The notes: generated by a model from the sequence alone, not told the origin. DNA of 64,000 bases from Formosa agariphila KMM 3901 (GCF_000723205.1 NZ_HG315671.1:1771351-1835350); one strand, 5' to 3'; counted from the first letter of the stretch, positions 48,506 to 58,614 are shown. Numbers and translations: made by a program.

Positions 48506-48802
48506 TTATTCTCTCTCCGATTTTGTGATAGGCCGTTCAGTATTTTCATTATGTTCGGTTCCTAAACCGTGATGTTCATTTTCTTCATCACGGGGTGGTT
48601 TTCCGTTAGTTAATGGTCGTGCCGGACTCGCACCTGGAATGTCTAAGTTATTAGCAGCAAAATCAGGTTCGTGTCTACGTTTCTTAAGTAACTGATCATC
48701 GCCACCATCTTGTCTTAAATTTCCAGACTTATCGCCTAAAATGGATTGGTCTTCTTTTGTAATTTCCGGATTATAATCTGTGTTCTTTTTATCTTTCTTC
48801 AT
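48506..48802 (-). CDS. small hydrophilic hypothetical protein
   Basis: This 98-residue protein is rich in Asp, Glu, Asn, Lys and Gly with no hydrophobic core, so it is probably disordered. No known motif is seen. The neighbouring upstream gene encodes a YqaE/Pmp3 membrane protein in the same direction, 8 bp away, so they are likely co-transcribed. The pair may relate to membrane or salt stress (inference). Confidence 0.65.
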   Translation of the reverse strand: MKKDKKNTDYNPEITKEDQSILGDKSGNLRQDGGDDQLLKKRRHEPDFAANNLDIPGASPARPLTNGKPPRDEENEHHGLGTEHNENTERPITKSERE

Positions 48803-48810
48803 AATATCAA

Positions 48811-48966
48811 TTATTTACTGTTAACATAAAAGGCATGAATTACTCCTGGTAACCATCCTAAAAGGGTTAGCAAAATACTTACTAATAAGGTTGTTCCAAT
48901 ACCGTGCTTTAAAAATACAGCTACTGGTGGTAATAATATACTTAATATAATTGTGAGTAATGACAT
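48811..48966 (-). CDS. YqaE/Pmp3 family membrane protein (51 aa)
   Basis: This 51-residue protein has two membrane helices and the Pmp3 pattern: ILSILLPPVAVFLKHGIG, then ILLTLLGWLPGVIHAFYV. Proteins of this family are small stress-induced membrane proteins in bacteria, plants and yeast, linked to salt and cold. The exact role is unknown. It starts with ATG at 48966 and lies upstream of the hydrophilic protein gene. Confidence 0.9.
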   Translation of the reverse strand: MSLLTIILSILLPPVAVFLKHGIGTTLLVSILLTLLGWLPGVIHAFYVNSK

Positions 48967-49247
48967 GCTTTTAATTTTTGGTTATACCCAAATGTAAGGC
49001 CTATATGTTGGGTTGTTTGACTCAAATCATTAAAGTTTGAATGCATTTACTTGAAACGTTTTAATAGCACTCTAAAATAATTTCAATTTATTTATAGAGT
49101 GCTATTCATAAACCATTTTAAATTTATAACTTGTTTACACTAAGTTTTTTAGAACTTATGTTTTAAGACAGGATGAATTAATTAACCATTAATTATAACC
49201 ACATCTTGTGTATATAACAATAAAAACAAACTAACTCGACCTACGGT

Positions 49248-50789
49248 ATGTCAGCTTTAGAGACAAACACCGCGATTAATATGAAATTAATAATCGTGGG
49301 ATTACTTATATTTTTCAGCATTATTTTCTTTGTTGAATTACAACCTGGGAAACCCGAAGTAACCTATACAGCAGCCATTGCTTTTTTAATGGCGTTTTGG
49401 TGGGTTACAGAAGCTTTACCAATTGGTATCACTTCTTTTCTTCCTATAATTTTATTTCCTGTGTTAGGCGTCTTAGATGGTAAAGATATTTCTGATGCCT
49501 ATATAAATTATGTCATTTTTCTATTTATCGGGGGGGTTATTATGGCTTTGGCTATGGAAAAATGGGACCTGCATAAACGGATTGCTTTAAAGATTTTGTC
49601 TGTAGTAGGAGGGAGTCCGTTTCGGATTATGTTAGGCTTTATGCTCGCGTCTTCATTTTTATCGATGTGGATGTCTAATACTGCTACGGCCATGATGATG
49701 TTACCCATTGCGTTTTCGGTAACATCTGCTTTAGAGGACGTTTATGGCGAAGGAAAAATCAGTGCGTTTGCTGCAGGTTTACTCTTATCTATTGCCCATG
49801 CCTGTTCTATTGGAGGTATAGCAACGCTAGTGGGAACGCCTCCAAATTTATCGTTCTTACGCATATTTGAAATTATTTATCCCAATGCGCCAGAGATTTC
49901 TTTCGGACAATGGATTACGTTTGCGTTTCCCATTACGGTTATGATTTTTCTGTTCTCGTTGTCTTTATTATACATCTCTTATAAACCTAAAGGCAAAATA
50001 GAAACTTTAGATGCATCATTTTTTAAGGATAAATATAAGGCGCTTGGTGTTGTAAGTGCCGAACAAAAACGGGTATTTGTATTGTTTGTTTCTTTGGCCT
50101 TGTTGTGGGTGTTTCGTTCTGATTTAAATCTCGGATTTATACGCATTCCGGGGTGGAGCACTTGGTTTAAAAATCCTAAGTTTTTAAATGATGGTACGGT
50201 TGCTATTTTTATAGCCATGTTATTATTTATTGTGCCTTCAACCAAAAAGAATGAAGCTTTAGTAAGTTGGAAAATCATGGCGAAATTACCTTGGCATATC
50301 GTCTTTTTATTTGGTGGTGGCTTTGCTTTAGCAAAAGGATTTATCGATTCTGGATTGTCTATGTATGTAGGCGGACTCTTAACGAGTACAGGGAATATGT
50401 CTGCTATTAACTTGGTGGGGACGCTTACAGCATTAATGTCTGTGCTTACAGAATTTACGTCTAATACAGCAACTACAGAAATGCTATTACCTATTGTTTC
50501 GGGATTGGCAACAGAAATTCAGGTGAATCCGTTACTTATTATGATACCGGTGACTTTAGCGGCATCAATGGCCTTTATGTTACCCATTGCCACACCTCCA
50601 AATGCGATTGTTTTTGGAACGGGAAAACTAAAAATGATTCAAATGATAAAAACTGGACTCATAATCGACATATTTGCCACTATTGTTATCGTACTTATGA
50701 CGCTGTTTTGGGGCACGATTATATTCGACATCGACCCCAATGTGTTTCCAGAATGGGCGGAGCAATCGGCAAAAGTGATTACGCATTAA
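49248..50789 (+). CDS. SLC13/DASS-family sodium-dependent dicarboxylate carrier
   Basis: This 513-residue protein has about 11-12 membrane helices and both DASS substrate-site repeats: MWMSNTATAMMMLPIAF in the first half and EFTSNTATTEMLLPIV in the second. It should import dicarboxylates such as succinate, or possibly sulfate, with sodium. It stands alone and is convergent with the isomerase-like gene downstream. Confidence 0.93.
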   Translation: MSALETNTAINMKLIIVGLLIFFSIIFFVELQPGKPEVTYTAAIAFLMAFWWVTEALPIGITSFLPIILFPVLGVLDGKDISDAYINYVIFLFIGGVIMALAMEKWDLHKRIALKILSVVGGSPFRIMLGFMLASSFLSMWMSNTATAMMMLPIAFSVTSALEDVYGEGKISAFAAGLLLSIAHACSIGGIATLVGTPPNLSFLRIFEIIYPNAPEISFGQWITFAFPITVMIFLFSLSLLYISYKPKGKIETLDASFFKDKYKALGVVSAEQKRVFVLFVSLALLWVFRSDLNLGFIRIPGWSTWFKNPKFLNDGTVAIFIAMLLFIVPSTKKNEALVSWKIMAKLPWHIVFLFGGGFALAKGFIDSGLSMYVGGLLTSTGNMSAINLVGTLTALMSVLTEFTSNTATTEMLLPIVSGLATEIQVNPLLIMIPVTLAASMAFMLPIATPPNAIVFGTGKLKMIQMIKTGLIIDIFATIVIVLMTLFWGTIIFDIDPNVFPEWAEQSAKVITH

Positions 50790-50823
50790 ATAGGTTTAAG
50801 AATGTACGTAATTATATTACATA

Positions 50824-51789
50824 CTAAGCGTCTTTCCAAGCCTGTCTTAAGTATATTAAGTCTTTGGTAATACGGCTTAGTACTTCTTGCCTAGGCATGC
50901 TAATCGTGTTCAAACCACGTTCTGCACCTCCCAAATCGTATTCAACATGTAACGACACGGGTACTTGAATGTTATACTGTTTTAATAAAGAAAAATAACG
51001 TTTAAAATCGACCATACCTTCACCTAATGGGACGTTTATAAGTTCCCAACTACCATTTACAAGTCCCCATTTTACATCTTTTATAACAATGGTATTAATA
51101 TACGGTTTTATGCGTCTTAATCCGAGTTCCCAGCTTTTAGCTCCTTCAACAACGGCATGTCTAATATCGTATTGGCATCCTAAATGTGTGCCTTTCAGGT
51201 CTTTTAAAATTGTATCTAAATCCCAAATAGCTGCTCCTACATGATTTCCTGCATGGTTCTGATATCCACCAATTAAATTCAATTCTGCGTTAAGCAATTC
51301 TAAAGCATTGGCTTGTTTAGCATATAACTTTAAACTGTCGTCTAAAGATCGGTCCTCAGGATAACTTAACCAATTGGTACGGTAGTGTGTAAATCCCAAT
51401 TGACTAGCCGTTTCTAATACCGTTTTTTCTGAAGTCTTGCTAATGTCCCACACAGCGGTAGACATCAATTTTGTTTTAAGTCCTTGTGCTTTCATTGCAG
51501 TAACCGCTTTTGGTAAGTCTACAGTAACGCGTTCTGGCAAAACATGACCTTTTGGTCTTACGGTTAAATCAAGGCCGTCAAAGCCCATCTGAGCTGCAGC
51601 TTCAGACATGGCGTTGTAGTCTAAAAACTGTAAATGTTTCGAAAATAAATGCACTTCAAGTTCGTCTGCAGCATTAAAATTGCGATGTTCTAATCCCGAT
51701 TGAAACGAATACAACGGAATACTACCTAATCCTAAAGCTGTTAGTTTTGCAAAATCTCGTCTCGAATATGTATTTGGTCGCTTATCCAT
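50824..51789 (-). CDS. sugar phosphate isomerase/epimerase-like protein with Tat signal
   Basis: This 321-residue protein has a twin-arginine signal (SRRDFAKLTALGLGSIPL) and a TIM-barrel of the xylose-isomerase-like (AP endonuclease 2) superfamily. Visible segments are GFDGLDLTVRPKGHVLPE, LNLIGGYQNHAG, CQYDIRHAVVEG and HVEYDLGGAERG. Tat export suggests it works in the periplasm, perhaps on carbohydrate. The ATG at 51789 is preferred to a GTG two codons upstream. The substrate is unknown. Confidence 0.9.
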   Translation of the reverse strand: MDKRPNTYSRRDFAKLTALGLGSIPLYSFQSGLEHRNFNAADELEVHLFSKHLQFLDYNAMSEAAAQMGFDGLDLTVRPKGHVLPERVTVDLPKAVTAMKAQGLKTKLMSTAVWDISKTSEKTVLETASQLGFTHYRTNWLSYPEDRSLDDSLKLYAKQANALELLNAELNLIGGYQNHAGNHVGAAIWDLDTILKDLKGTHLGCQYDIRHAVVEGAKSWELGLRRIKPYINTIVIKDVKWGLVNGSWELINVPLGEGMVDFKRYFSLLKQYNIQVPVSLHVEYDLGGAERGLNTISMPRQEVLSRITKDLIYLRQAWKDA

Positions 51790-51976
51790 GGGCACTTTTA
51801 GTTTTATGTTAGTAAGATAATATTTTTAAAGGAAACATAGGAGGATAGATTGCATCGTCTTTAACAACTACTAATGTGCTGAGCGATTTAAAAGCCTTGA
51901 CTAGTTAAAACATACACCTTAATTATTTGCTGATTTTTTTTGATACCTGCCTGATATGTTCAATAAAAAAATATCC

Positions 51977-51984
51977 TATGTTTG
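51977..51984 (+). promoter_or_regulatory. TAnnTTTG -7 box before AraC gene
   Basis: TATGTTTG lies 25 bp before the GTG start of the AraC-type gene. No -33 box is clear. Confidence 0.35.
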
Positions 51985-52009
51985 CGCTTTCTAAATAAGG
52001 TGCTTTTCA

Positions 52010-52879
52010 GTGATATCAGATATTAAAAAATATTGGTTTAAAACAGGCGTACTCCACGAGTTTGAAGTCGTAAATTTAAAGGATTTGTATGCCAAATCTT
52101 TTGATGAACTCACGGTACCACACCGCACAGAATTTTATCAAATTATCTGGTTTAAAAAAGGCAGTCCCAAACATATGGTCGACTTTAATCCCATAGACAT
52201 TAAACCCAATTCCCTTTTATTTGTCGATAAAAATAGTGTGCAGCGTTATGATGACACCGAATACATAGACGGGGAAGTTTTAATGTTTAGCGATAATTTT
52301 TTCTGTAAAACAGAAGTCGATACTAAGTTTTTAAGAAGTTGTATGTTGTTTAACGATCTACATGCAGTGTCTAATATTACCTTAAATACGGGATTAACTA
52401 AAATATTTAATAGCTCGTTTCAGCTGATTAAAACCGAATTAAAAACTAACGCTGATACATTTCAGTCGGATATTCTCCGAAATTATCTTCAGAACATTCT
52501 TGTAATTTCCGAACGCGCACGTCAGAATATTAGAACTACAAAATTAAACAAAGGTCCAGATTTAGAGTGTGTTATCAGGTTTAGAGATGTGTTAGACAAG
52601 CAGTTTCATATGCTTAAGTCGGTGAGTAAATATGCCTTGCAATTGGGAGTTACTGAAAAACGCCTTAATGCGGCCACATTAAAAATCATGGCGCAATCTC
52701 CAAAACAAATGATAGATTCTAGAATAATATTAGAAGCAAAACGTTTGTTGGTACACACTACAGATAGTGTTAAAGAAATTGCGTATACACTTGGTTTTGA
52801 AGAACCTACAAACTTTGTAAAATACTTCAAGAAGCACCAGCAGGTAACGCCTTTAGAGTTTAGAAATCGTTTTAAATAG
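52010..52879 (+). CDS. AraC-family transcriptional regulator
   Basis: This 289-residue protein has an N-terminal cupin-like sensor part and a C-terminal AraC double helix-turn-helix (about 190-287). The end LVHTTDSVKEIAYTLGFEE and PTNFVKYFKKHQQVTPLEFR carries the signature. The start is GTG; no upstream ATG fits. The ligand and targets are unknown. It lies between the isomerase-like gene (divergent) and a small membrane protein gene. Confidence 0.92.
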   Translation: MISDIKKYWFKTGVLHEFEVVNLKDLYAKSFDELTVPHRTEFYQIIWFKKGSPKHMVDFNPIDIKPNSLLFVDKNSVQRYDDTEYIDGEVLMFSDNFFCKTEVDTKFLRSCMLFNDLHAVSNITLNTGLTKIFNSSFQLIKTELKTNADTFQSDILRNYLQNILVISERARQNIRTTKLNKGPDLECVIRFRDVLDKQFHMLKSVSKYALQLGVTEKRLNAATLKIMAQSPKQMIDSRIILEAKRLLVHTTDSVKEIAYTLGFEEPTNFVKYFKKHQQVTPLEFRNRFK

Positions 52880-52999
52880 ATTTTTTTAAAATGGCGTAAA
52901 TTTACCATTTTTAGCGCCTTTTATATCATTTAAAATAAGTCCTCTTACAAGACATTTGCACTTTAATTTAACTACAAAAACAGAATCAAATTTAGTGAA

Positions 53000-53269
53000 A
53001 TGAAATTGTTAATAGATGTATTAGGGTGGTCAGGATCTGGCTTATTAGTTCTAGCATATGGACTAACCCTTATAGAAAACAATAAGTACGTAAACTACTC
53101 GAAGTACTTAAATCTTTTTGGTGCAATTATAATAGCAATAAACTGTTATTATTATAATGCATTACCATCTTTTGTTGCCAATTTAATTTGGAGTGTTATG
53201 GCCACTTTAACCTTGTATAAAACCAAGAAAAAAGAAGGCTTTTTTATGAAACCAAAGCTTAAAGTTTAG
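53000..53269 (+). CDS. CBU_0592-family small membrane protein
   Basis: This 89-residue protein has three hydrophobic helices (LGWSGSGLLVLAYGLTLI, LNLFGAIIIAINCYYYNA and FVANLIWSVMATLTLY), the pattern of the CBU_0592-like family. A short basic tail follows. The function is unknown. It ends near a strong terminator. Confidence 0.8.
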   Translation: MKLLIDVLGWSGSGLLVLAYGLTLIENNKYVNYSKYLNLFGAIIIAINCYYYNALPSFVANLIWSVMATLTLYKTKKKEGFFMKPKLKV

Positions 53270-53361
53270 GGTTTTAATTACGGTGAAATTTACCATGTAG
53301 TGGATTATTTTTATCATTTAAAACTATAAGCACTCTAGTTTTCACATGTACAGAATTAGTA

Positions 53362-53405
53362 TAAAACAGCAGCAGGTTACCATGAGTAACCTGCTGCTGT
53401 TTTTG
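53362..53405. terminator. bidirectional rho-independent terminator
   Basis: A perfect stem of 16-18 bp built on AACAGCAGCAGGTTAC and its complement, with a five-base loop and T-tract, lies between convergent genes. Confidence 0.92.
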
Positions 53406-53460
53406 TTAAAATGGTAATCTAACTAAAGTGCTTTAAATTGTTAAAGAGCATATAATTAAG

Positions 53461-54204
53461 TTACATAACCAAAGGCCCTAAAACATCCCAAACGGTATTG
53501 GCTACTAATTTATGCCCTTTAACATTAGGATGAATACCATCGCCTTGATTAAGGCTGGCAATACCACCCACATCTTCTAAAATAAAAGGAATAAAAGCAA
53601 TGTTGTTTTCGGTCGCTAAATCTGAAAATACAGTTTTAAATTCGGTTGTATATGTTGCACCCATATTTGGTGGTAATTGCATGCCGGCAAGTACAATTTT
53701 TGTCTCTGGGCTTTTAGTTTTTACCACATTAATAATGGCTTGTAAATTGGCACGTGTTTCTGATACTGGTACGCCACGTAAGCCATCATTGGCTCCTAGC
53801 TCTAACAAGAATACAGTTGGTTTTTGCTTAATTACCCAATCAATCCGGCTTTTTCCACCAGCAGTGGTTTCTCCACTCACACCAGAGTTAATTACGGTAT
53901 AGCCTAAATTTAAAGAATCTATAGTCTGTTGTAAAATCCCTGGATAAGCATCGTTTGTATCGTCTAAACCATATCCTGCGGTAATACTATCTCCAAAACA
54001 TAAAATGGTTTTGTCTTTTGTTTCTGGTGCCGTTGTGGTTTCTGTTTGATTATCAGTAGTCTGTGTTTTTGTGGTGTTGTCAGTCTTCGCATCTCCACAA
54101 GAATAGAGTAGGAGTGCCGTAATAATATAACAAAACTTTATGAGTTTCGGAATGCCGAAAGATGGTAGATGTGAATGCAATTTGTTATTTTGAGCAGCGT
54201 ACAT
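53461..54204 (-). CDS. tesA: arylesterase / lysophospholipase-like SGNH hydrolase lipoprotein
   Basis: This 247-residue protein has a lipoprotein-type signal (LLLYSCGD) and a Thr-rich linker. The SGNH hydrolase blocks follow: CFGDSITAGYG with the catalytic Ser, GxxG in SGVSGET, GANDGLRG and DGIHPN with Asp and His. It resembles TesA, a periplasmic thioesterase/lysophospholipase. It is divergent from ybbA-ybbP, the same arrangement as the E. coli tesA locus. The region before the signal is long for a lipoprotein, so the true start could be internal. Confidence 0.9.
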   Translation of the reverse strand: MYAAQNNKLHSHLPSFGIPKLIKFCYIITALLLYSCGDAKTDNTTKTQTTDNQTETTTAPETKDKTILCFGDSITAGYGLDDTNDAYPGILQQTIDSLNLGYTVINSGVSGETTAGGKSRIDWVIKQKPTVFLLELGANDGLRGVPVSETRANLQAIINVVKTKSPETKIVLAGMQLPPNMGATYTTEFKTVFSDLATENNIAFIPFILEDVGGIASLNQGDGIHPNVKGHKLVANTVWDVLGPLVM

Positions 54205-54232
54205 AAAAAGAGATTTAAATAGATAAGATTAT

Positions 54233-54922
54233 ATGCCAAAGATATTAAAGATTACTGGCTTAGAAAAGACATATACAAGCGGTAACAAACAATTAACGGT
54301 ATTGCATGACATCGCGTTCGATGTCGAGCAAGGCCAAATATTTTCAATCGTTGGGCCATCGGGAAGTGGGAAAACCACATTACTAGGGTTATGCGCTGGA
54401 TTAGATCAGCCCAATGCAGGAACAGTAGAATTATGTGGTGTCGATTTAAACGCTTTAAATGAAGATGAACGTGCCCAATTGCGAAATGAAAAGGTGGGAT
54501 TTATTTTTCAGAATTTTCAATTACTTCCAACCTTAACTGCTTTAGAAAATGTAAGTGTACCTCTAGAATTACAAGGTGCTAAAAATGCTACTGAAAAAAG
54601 TTTAGAGTTATTAGACAAAGTAGGTTTAAAAGACCGTGTACATCATTATCCGTCTCAACTTTCTGGAGGCGAACAACAACGTGTGGCCTTAGCGCGGGCG
54701 TTTGTAAATGCACCAACTATTTTGTTTGCCGATGAGCCTACTGGGAATTTAGATGAAGATACTGGAGAGAAAGTTATTCAATTACTATTGGAACTGAATA
54801 AAGCCCATGGCACTACTTTGGTAATTATTACGCACGATTTAGAATTGGCCAACCGCACGCAACACATCTTAAAATTAAAAGGTGGAAAAATAATCACGAA
54901 CGAACCTACAGCAACACTTTGA
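54233..54922 (+). CDS. ybbA: ABC transporter ATPase, YbbA type
   Basis: This 229-residue ATPase has Walker [10 protein letters not shown], the signature [14 protein letters not shown], Walker [15 protein letters not shown] and the H-loop ITHD. It belongs to the LolD/MacB-like subfamily. It is followed by a large permease gene with a 4-bp overlap, and divergent from tesA, as in E. coli ybbA-ybbP. The complex is thought to extract lipophilic molecules from the membrane, working with TesA. Confidence 0.94.
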   Translation: MPKILKITGLEKTYTSGNKQLTVLHDIAFDVEQGQIFSIVGPSGSGKTTLLGLCAGLDQPNAGTVELCGVDLNALNEDERAQLRNEKVGFIFQNFQLLPTLTALENVSVPLELQGAKNATEKSLELLDKVGLKDRVHHYPSQLSGGEQQRVALARAFVNAPTILFADEPTGNLDEDTGEKVIQLLLELNKAHGTTLVIITHDLELANRTQHILKLKGGKIITNEPTATL

Positions 54923-57465
54923 GTCACTTTAACACCTTCAAAAAATTAAACTTTTCTTGGCTTTTTAAAATGGCTTGGCGCGATGCCAAAGCGAGTAAAG
55001 TCCGTTTATTACTTTTTATGGCGTCCATTATTTTGGGGATTGCCGCAGTAGTTTCAATTCAACTGTTCAGCTCTAATTTAAAAGATAATTTACAAAGTCA
55101 GTCTAAAGTTTTAATGGGCGCCGATTATATTATCGATTCCAAACAAGAACCCACGGCTCGTGCACAAGCGATAATTGATTCTTTACAACCAGACGCTTCC
55201 GAAGTTAATTTTGTGTCTATGATTGCGTTCCCCAAAAATGGCGGTACAAAATTAGTAAAGGTTCAAGGTCTTGAAGGAGGCTTTCCATTTTACGGTAGTA
55301 TAGAAACTACGCCTGCTTCGGCAGCTACAGATTATCAGCGTTCTGGTGGTGCTTTAGTAGATGCCACCTTAATGTTGCAGTTTGATGCTAAACCAGGTGA
55401 TTCTGTAAAAATTGGAGAGCTAACCTTACCTATTGTTGGGGCTTTAAAATCTATGCCCGGAAATTCTGCCGTGTCGAGTTCTGTTGCGCCACCAGTGGTT
55501 ATTCCGCGGCGGTTTGTCGATGCCACAGCACTGTTGCAGTTTGGTAGTCGTAAAGAATTTCAGTATTTCTTTAAAGCTTCCGATACGTTAAATTTAAAAC
55601 GATTAGAAACCGATTTAGAACCTAAATTAGAATTCGAAAAAGCCGACTTAGACACGCACACCAGCACGTCTAAACGTTTGGGTAGACGCTACGACAATGT
55701 TGGGAAGTTTCTAAATCTAGCCGCCTTTATAGCCTTATTGCTAGGGTGTATTGGTATTGCGAGCTCGGTACATATTTATATTAAAGAAAAATTAAAAGCC
55801 ATAGCCGTGCTAAAATGTATGGGCGCCTCTAGACTTCAAAGTTTCCTGATTTTCCTGATTCAAATTGCAGGAATCGGAATTTTAGGCGGTGCCATAGGAG
55901 CGTTAATAGGTGTAGGTCTTCAACTCATATTTCCATACCTCTTACAAGAGTTTTTACCATTTACTTTAGACATTTCTATTTCAGCACAACCGCTTTTTAT
56001 AGGCGTGTTACTCGGGTTATTCATGTCGGTTTTATTCGCCCTTTTACCATTACTTCGTACGTGGTATGTTTCGCCTTTAGAGGTGTTACGGGTCAATGAA
56101 GACGGAATCCAAGAACCTAAGTCCGTACGCTTTTTACTTTTTGGAGCCATTTTAGTTTTCCTATTTTTATTCTCGTTTTGGTTAATTAAAGATGCTAAAT
56201 ATGCCTTGTTTTTTGTGGGCGCTACAGTCATAACCTTTACATTATTGGCATTGGTAGCTTTAGGGTTTATAAAGACCATTAAACGTTATTTTCCAAAACA
56301 TTGGAGCTTTACAGCCCGACAGAGTTTATTAAATTTATTCAGACCCAACAATCAAACCGTGGTTTTAGTGGTAGCTATTGGGTTAGGAACGTTTTTAATA
56401 AGCACCTTGTATTTTACCAAAGCTGTATTATTAGCTAAAACAGAAGTCGGTCAGCATACCGAAGACGCTAATATTATTATTTTAGATGTACAGCCGGAGC
56501 AGCGCGAAGCCGTATCGCAGCGTATTATGTCTAAGAATTTACCCGTATTAAGTAATATTCCGTTAGTTACTATGCGTATGCAACAAATTAATGGAGATTT
56601 GGTAAACACCATTCGCCAAGATAGTACACGACAAATTCGCAGATGGGTGTTAAATCATGAGTTTAGAACCACGTATCGCGATACGTTAATCGATTCAGAA
56701 CACATAATAGCAGGCGAGTGGATACCCGAATTACAAGCGGGCGACCCGATACAAATTTCAATTTCAGATAATCTCGCAGAAGATGCCAAATTAAGTGTAG
56801 GCGATTCGGTAGTGTTTAATGTGCAAGGGGTACTTATGGAAACTACGGTAGGAAGTATACGGGAAGTCGATTGGTCTCAGGTACAACTTAATTTTACTGT
56901 GGTGTTTCCAAAAGGCGTGTTAGAAGATGCCCCGCAATTTAATGTGTTAACCACCATAGTAAAAGATGAAAGCAGTTCGGCAGCCCTACAACAAGATTTG
57001 GTAAAACGTTTTCCAAACGTGTCTATTATAGACTTAAGACAAGTGTTTAGCTTGGTAGAATCGATTTTAGAGAAAGTGTCTTGGGTGATTAATTTTATGG
57101 CGTTCTTCAGCATTTTTACTGGAATAATAGTTTTAATTGGTTCGATTAGAACCAGTAAATATCAACGGATAAAAGAGCAAGTGTTGTTACGTACACTAGG
57201 AGCCAAAAACAAACAAATCTTACAAATTTCTGCTTTTGAATATCTCTTCTTAGGCCTTTTAGGAAGTTTGGTTGGTGTACTATTGGCTTTAATAGCAAGT
57301 TTATGTTTAGCTGTATTTGTGTTTAAAGAAGCCTTTATACCCTCAGGAATTCCGTTTTTTGTTATTTTACCTGGCATTACTCTATTGGTACTTGGTATTG
57401 GATTAAGTAATATTCAATCGGTGTTACAACGATCCCCGTTAGAAGTCTTGCGAAAAGAAGGTTAA
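54919..57465 (+). CDS. ybbP: ABC transporter permease, YbbP type
   Basis: This 848-residue permease has the FtsX-type layout with ten membrane helices: one N-terminal, a periplasmic domain, three helices, two central helices, a second periplasmic domain and three C-terminal helices (TGIIVLIGSIRTSKYQRIKE before the last pair). The start is a TTG that overlaps the ybbA stop; an alternative is the ATG at 54970 (MAWRDAKASK). Together with YbbA and TesA it probably handles lipids or hydrophobic compounds. Confidence 0.92.
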   Translation: MSHFNTFKKLNFSWLFKMAWRDAKASKVRLLLFMASIILGIAAVVSIQLFSSNLKDNLQSQSKVLMGADYIIDSKQEPTARAQAIIDSLQPDASEVNFVSMIAFPKNGGTKLVKVQGLEGGFPFYGSIETTPASAATDYQRSGGALVDATLMLQFDAKPGDSVKIGELTLPIVGALKSMPGNSAVSSSVAPPVVIPRRFVDATALLQFGSRKEFQYFFKASDTLNLKRLETDLEPKLEFEKADLDTHTSTSKRLGRRYDNVGKFLNLAAFIALLLGCIGIASSVHIYIKEKLKAIAVLKCMGASRLQSFLIFLIQIAGIGILGGAIGALIGVGLQLIFPYLLQEFLPFTLDISISAQPLFIGVLLGLFMSVLFALLPLLRTWYVSPLEVLRVNEDGIQEPKSVRFLLFGAILVFLFLFSFWLIKDAKYALFFVGATVITFTLLALVALGFIKTIKRYFPKHWSFTARQSLLNLFRPNNQTVVLVVAIGLGTFLISTLYFTKAVLLAKTEVGQHTEDANIIILDVQPEQREAVSQRIMSKNLPVLSNIPLVTMRMQQINGDLVNTIRQDSTRQIRRWVLNHEFRTTYRDTLIDSEHIIAGEWIPELQAGDPIQISISDNLAEDAKLSVGDSVVFNVQGVLMETTVGSIREVDWSQVQLNFTVVFPKGVLEDAPQFNVLTTIVKDESSSAALQQDLVKRFPNVSIIDLRQVFSLVESILEKVSWVINFMAFFSIFTGIIVLIGSIRTSKYQRIKEQVLLRTLGAKNKQILQISAFEYLFLGLLGSLVGVLLALIASLCLAVFVFKEAFIPSGIPFFVILPGITLLVLGIGLSNIQSVLQRSPLEVLRKEG

Positions 57466-57818
57466 GGCTTGTGTACACGTCTTGATATAACTTAAAACAC
57501 ATCATATATTTTACCCCTTACAATCCAGATTCTAGAATTTAATTTACAGCTCTAAAATCTGGATTCTTTTTTTGAAATCCCACCGATTCCCATCGGAAAT
57601 TTGAGTCCGATTATAATTCAACCGCATGTTTTTATAGGATATTAAGAATTTTAATGTGTAAAAACCAACAATCTAGTGCTTACGCAGTAAGACTACTATT
57701 ATACGCTTTTTAGAACTCATTTTATATTTTAGTAATGCGTACATAAAAAACGTATCGTATTTGTGCACTATATATCTTATATTTGAGTATATAAGCACTT
57801 ATGTGATATATACAAACG
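57466..57818. other. intergenic region before the cassette array
   Basis: This 353-bp stretch holds the ybbP terminator and then AT-rich DNA without a supported gene. A weak inverted repeat TATATATC / GATATATA precedes the first cassette boundary. No integrase gene or clear attI site is visible. Confidence 0.5.
57520..57575 (+). terminator. terminator after ybbP
   Basis: AATCCAGATT at 57522-57531 pairs with AATCTGGATT at 57556-57565 and is followed by a T-run. Confidence 0.75.
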
Positions 57819-57840
57819 TTGTACAACATTTGACCAAACA

Positions 57841-58473
57841 ATGAAAATCACAGTTTTAACGATATTGTTTTTAGTTTTTTTAAGTTGCAAAAATGCGACT
57901 GAAAAGGGAACTGAACAAACCCAAATCGTTGTTGATTCGACTGGATTAAAAATAGAAAAAGCTGAAAAGCCGACCGAAAACTCAAAACTGATTTCCTTTC
58001 TTGAAAACCCAATTGACTTACAGAAATTCAAGTCAAAGAATAACGGAAATGTAACAACGAGTGTAAATAACGGATTGAAATATCAATATCATCCTGCAAT
58101 CAATGATTCAATATTTTATGGTTACAATTTTATAACTGACAGCATTGGACCAAAAGGAATAAACGAAATTGTAGTTTTTAAATACGGAGAAAACAAACAT
58201 AGATTTGAAGACGAAACTGAAATTCTAATAGAAATGAGGATTTTTAATAAAGATTCGGATTTGGGAAAAGCAAATCTAATCGGACTTTCTAAAAAGGAAT
58301 TGGAATCTGAATTCGGAAATCACTATCTGACTTTCGACAATGGAATTGCTTACTCGAATAAAAATAAAGTGTTGATACTTGAACTTGAAAACTCAAAAAT
58401 CAAATCTTATAATTATATAAAATTAAGTACTGAAAAAATCGATATTGATTTAATCAGAAAAATAGCGGAATAA
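57841..58473 (+). CDS. hypothetical lipoprotein, cassette 1
   Basis: This 210-residue protein has a lipoprotein signal (VFLSCKN) and no recognised domain. Residues 45-200 are mixed alpha/beta, with NEIVVFKYGENKHRFEDE in the middle. It lies between a GTTGTAC box at 57818 and its complement at 58483, which mark it as a cassette gene. Lys and Asn content is high, as in the other cassette genes. The function is unknown. Confidence 0.7.
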   Translation: MKITVLTILFLVFLSCKNATEKGTEQTQIVVDSTGLKIEKAEKPTENSKLISFLENPIDLQKFKSKNNGNVTTSVNNGLKYQYHPAINDSIFYGYNFITDSIGPKGINEIVVFKYGENKHRFEDETEILIEMRIFNKDSDLGKANLIGLSKKELESEFGNHYLTFDNGIAYSNKNKVLILELENSKIKSYNYIKLSTEKIDIDLIRKIAE

Positions 58474-58482
58474 AAAAACGTT

Positions 58483-58614
58483 GTACAACAACGTATAAAA
58501 ATAATTGCTATTTTGTGCTTAAATAAAGGTAGTTGCGTATTTGCTACATCTGAATTTCCTTCGGAAATTCCTCGCACGCAAACACGCAACTATTCTTATA
58601 CAAAACCGTTAGGC
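58483..58614 (+). repeat. attC-like site A (132 bp)
   Basis: The site runs from GTACAAC to GTTAGGC. The outer arms TATAAAAATAATTGC and GCAACTATTCTTATA pair with mismatches, leaving 4 nt unpaired on the left and 7 on the right. Inner arms near 58531 and 58583 pair over 13 of 14 bases, and a perfect 8-bp hairpin GAATTTCC / GGAAATTC (58552-58570) forms the tip. Confidence 0.75.

Noticed and set aside
57659-57824. A fifth attC-like site before cassette 1
   Set aside because: A GTTGTAC box is present at the right side, but no matching left box with pairing arms was found. It may be a degenerate site or the insertion point.
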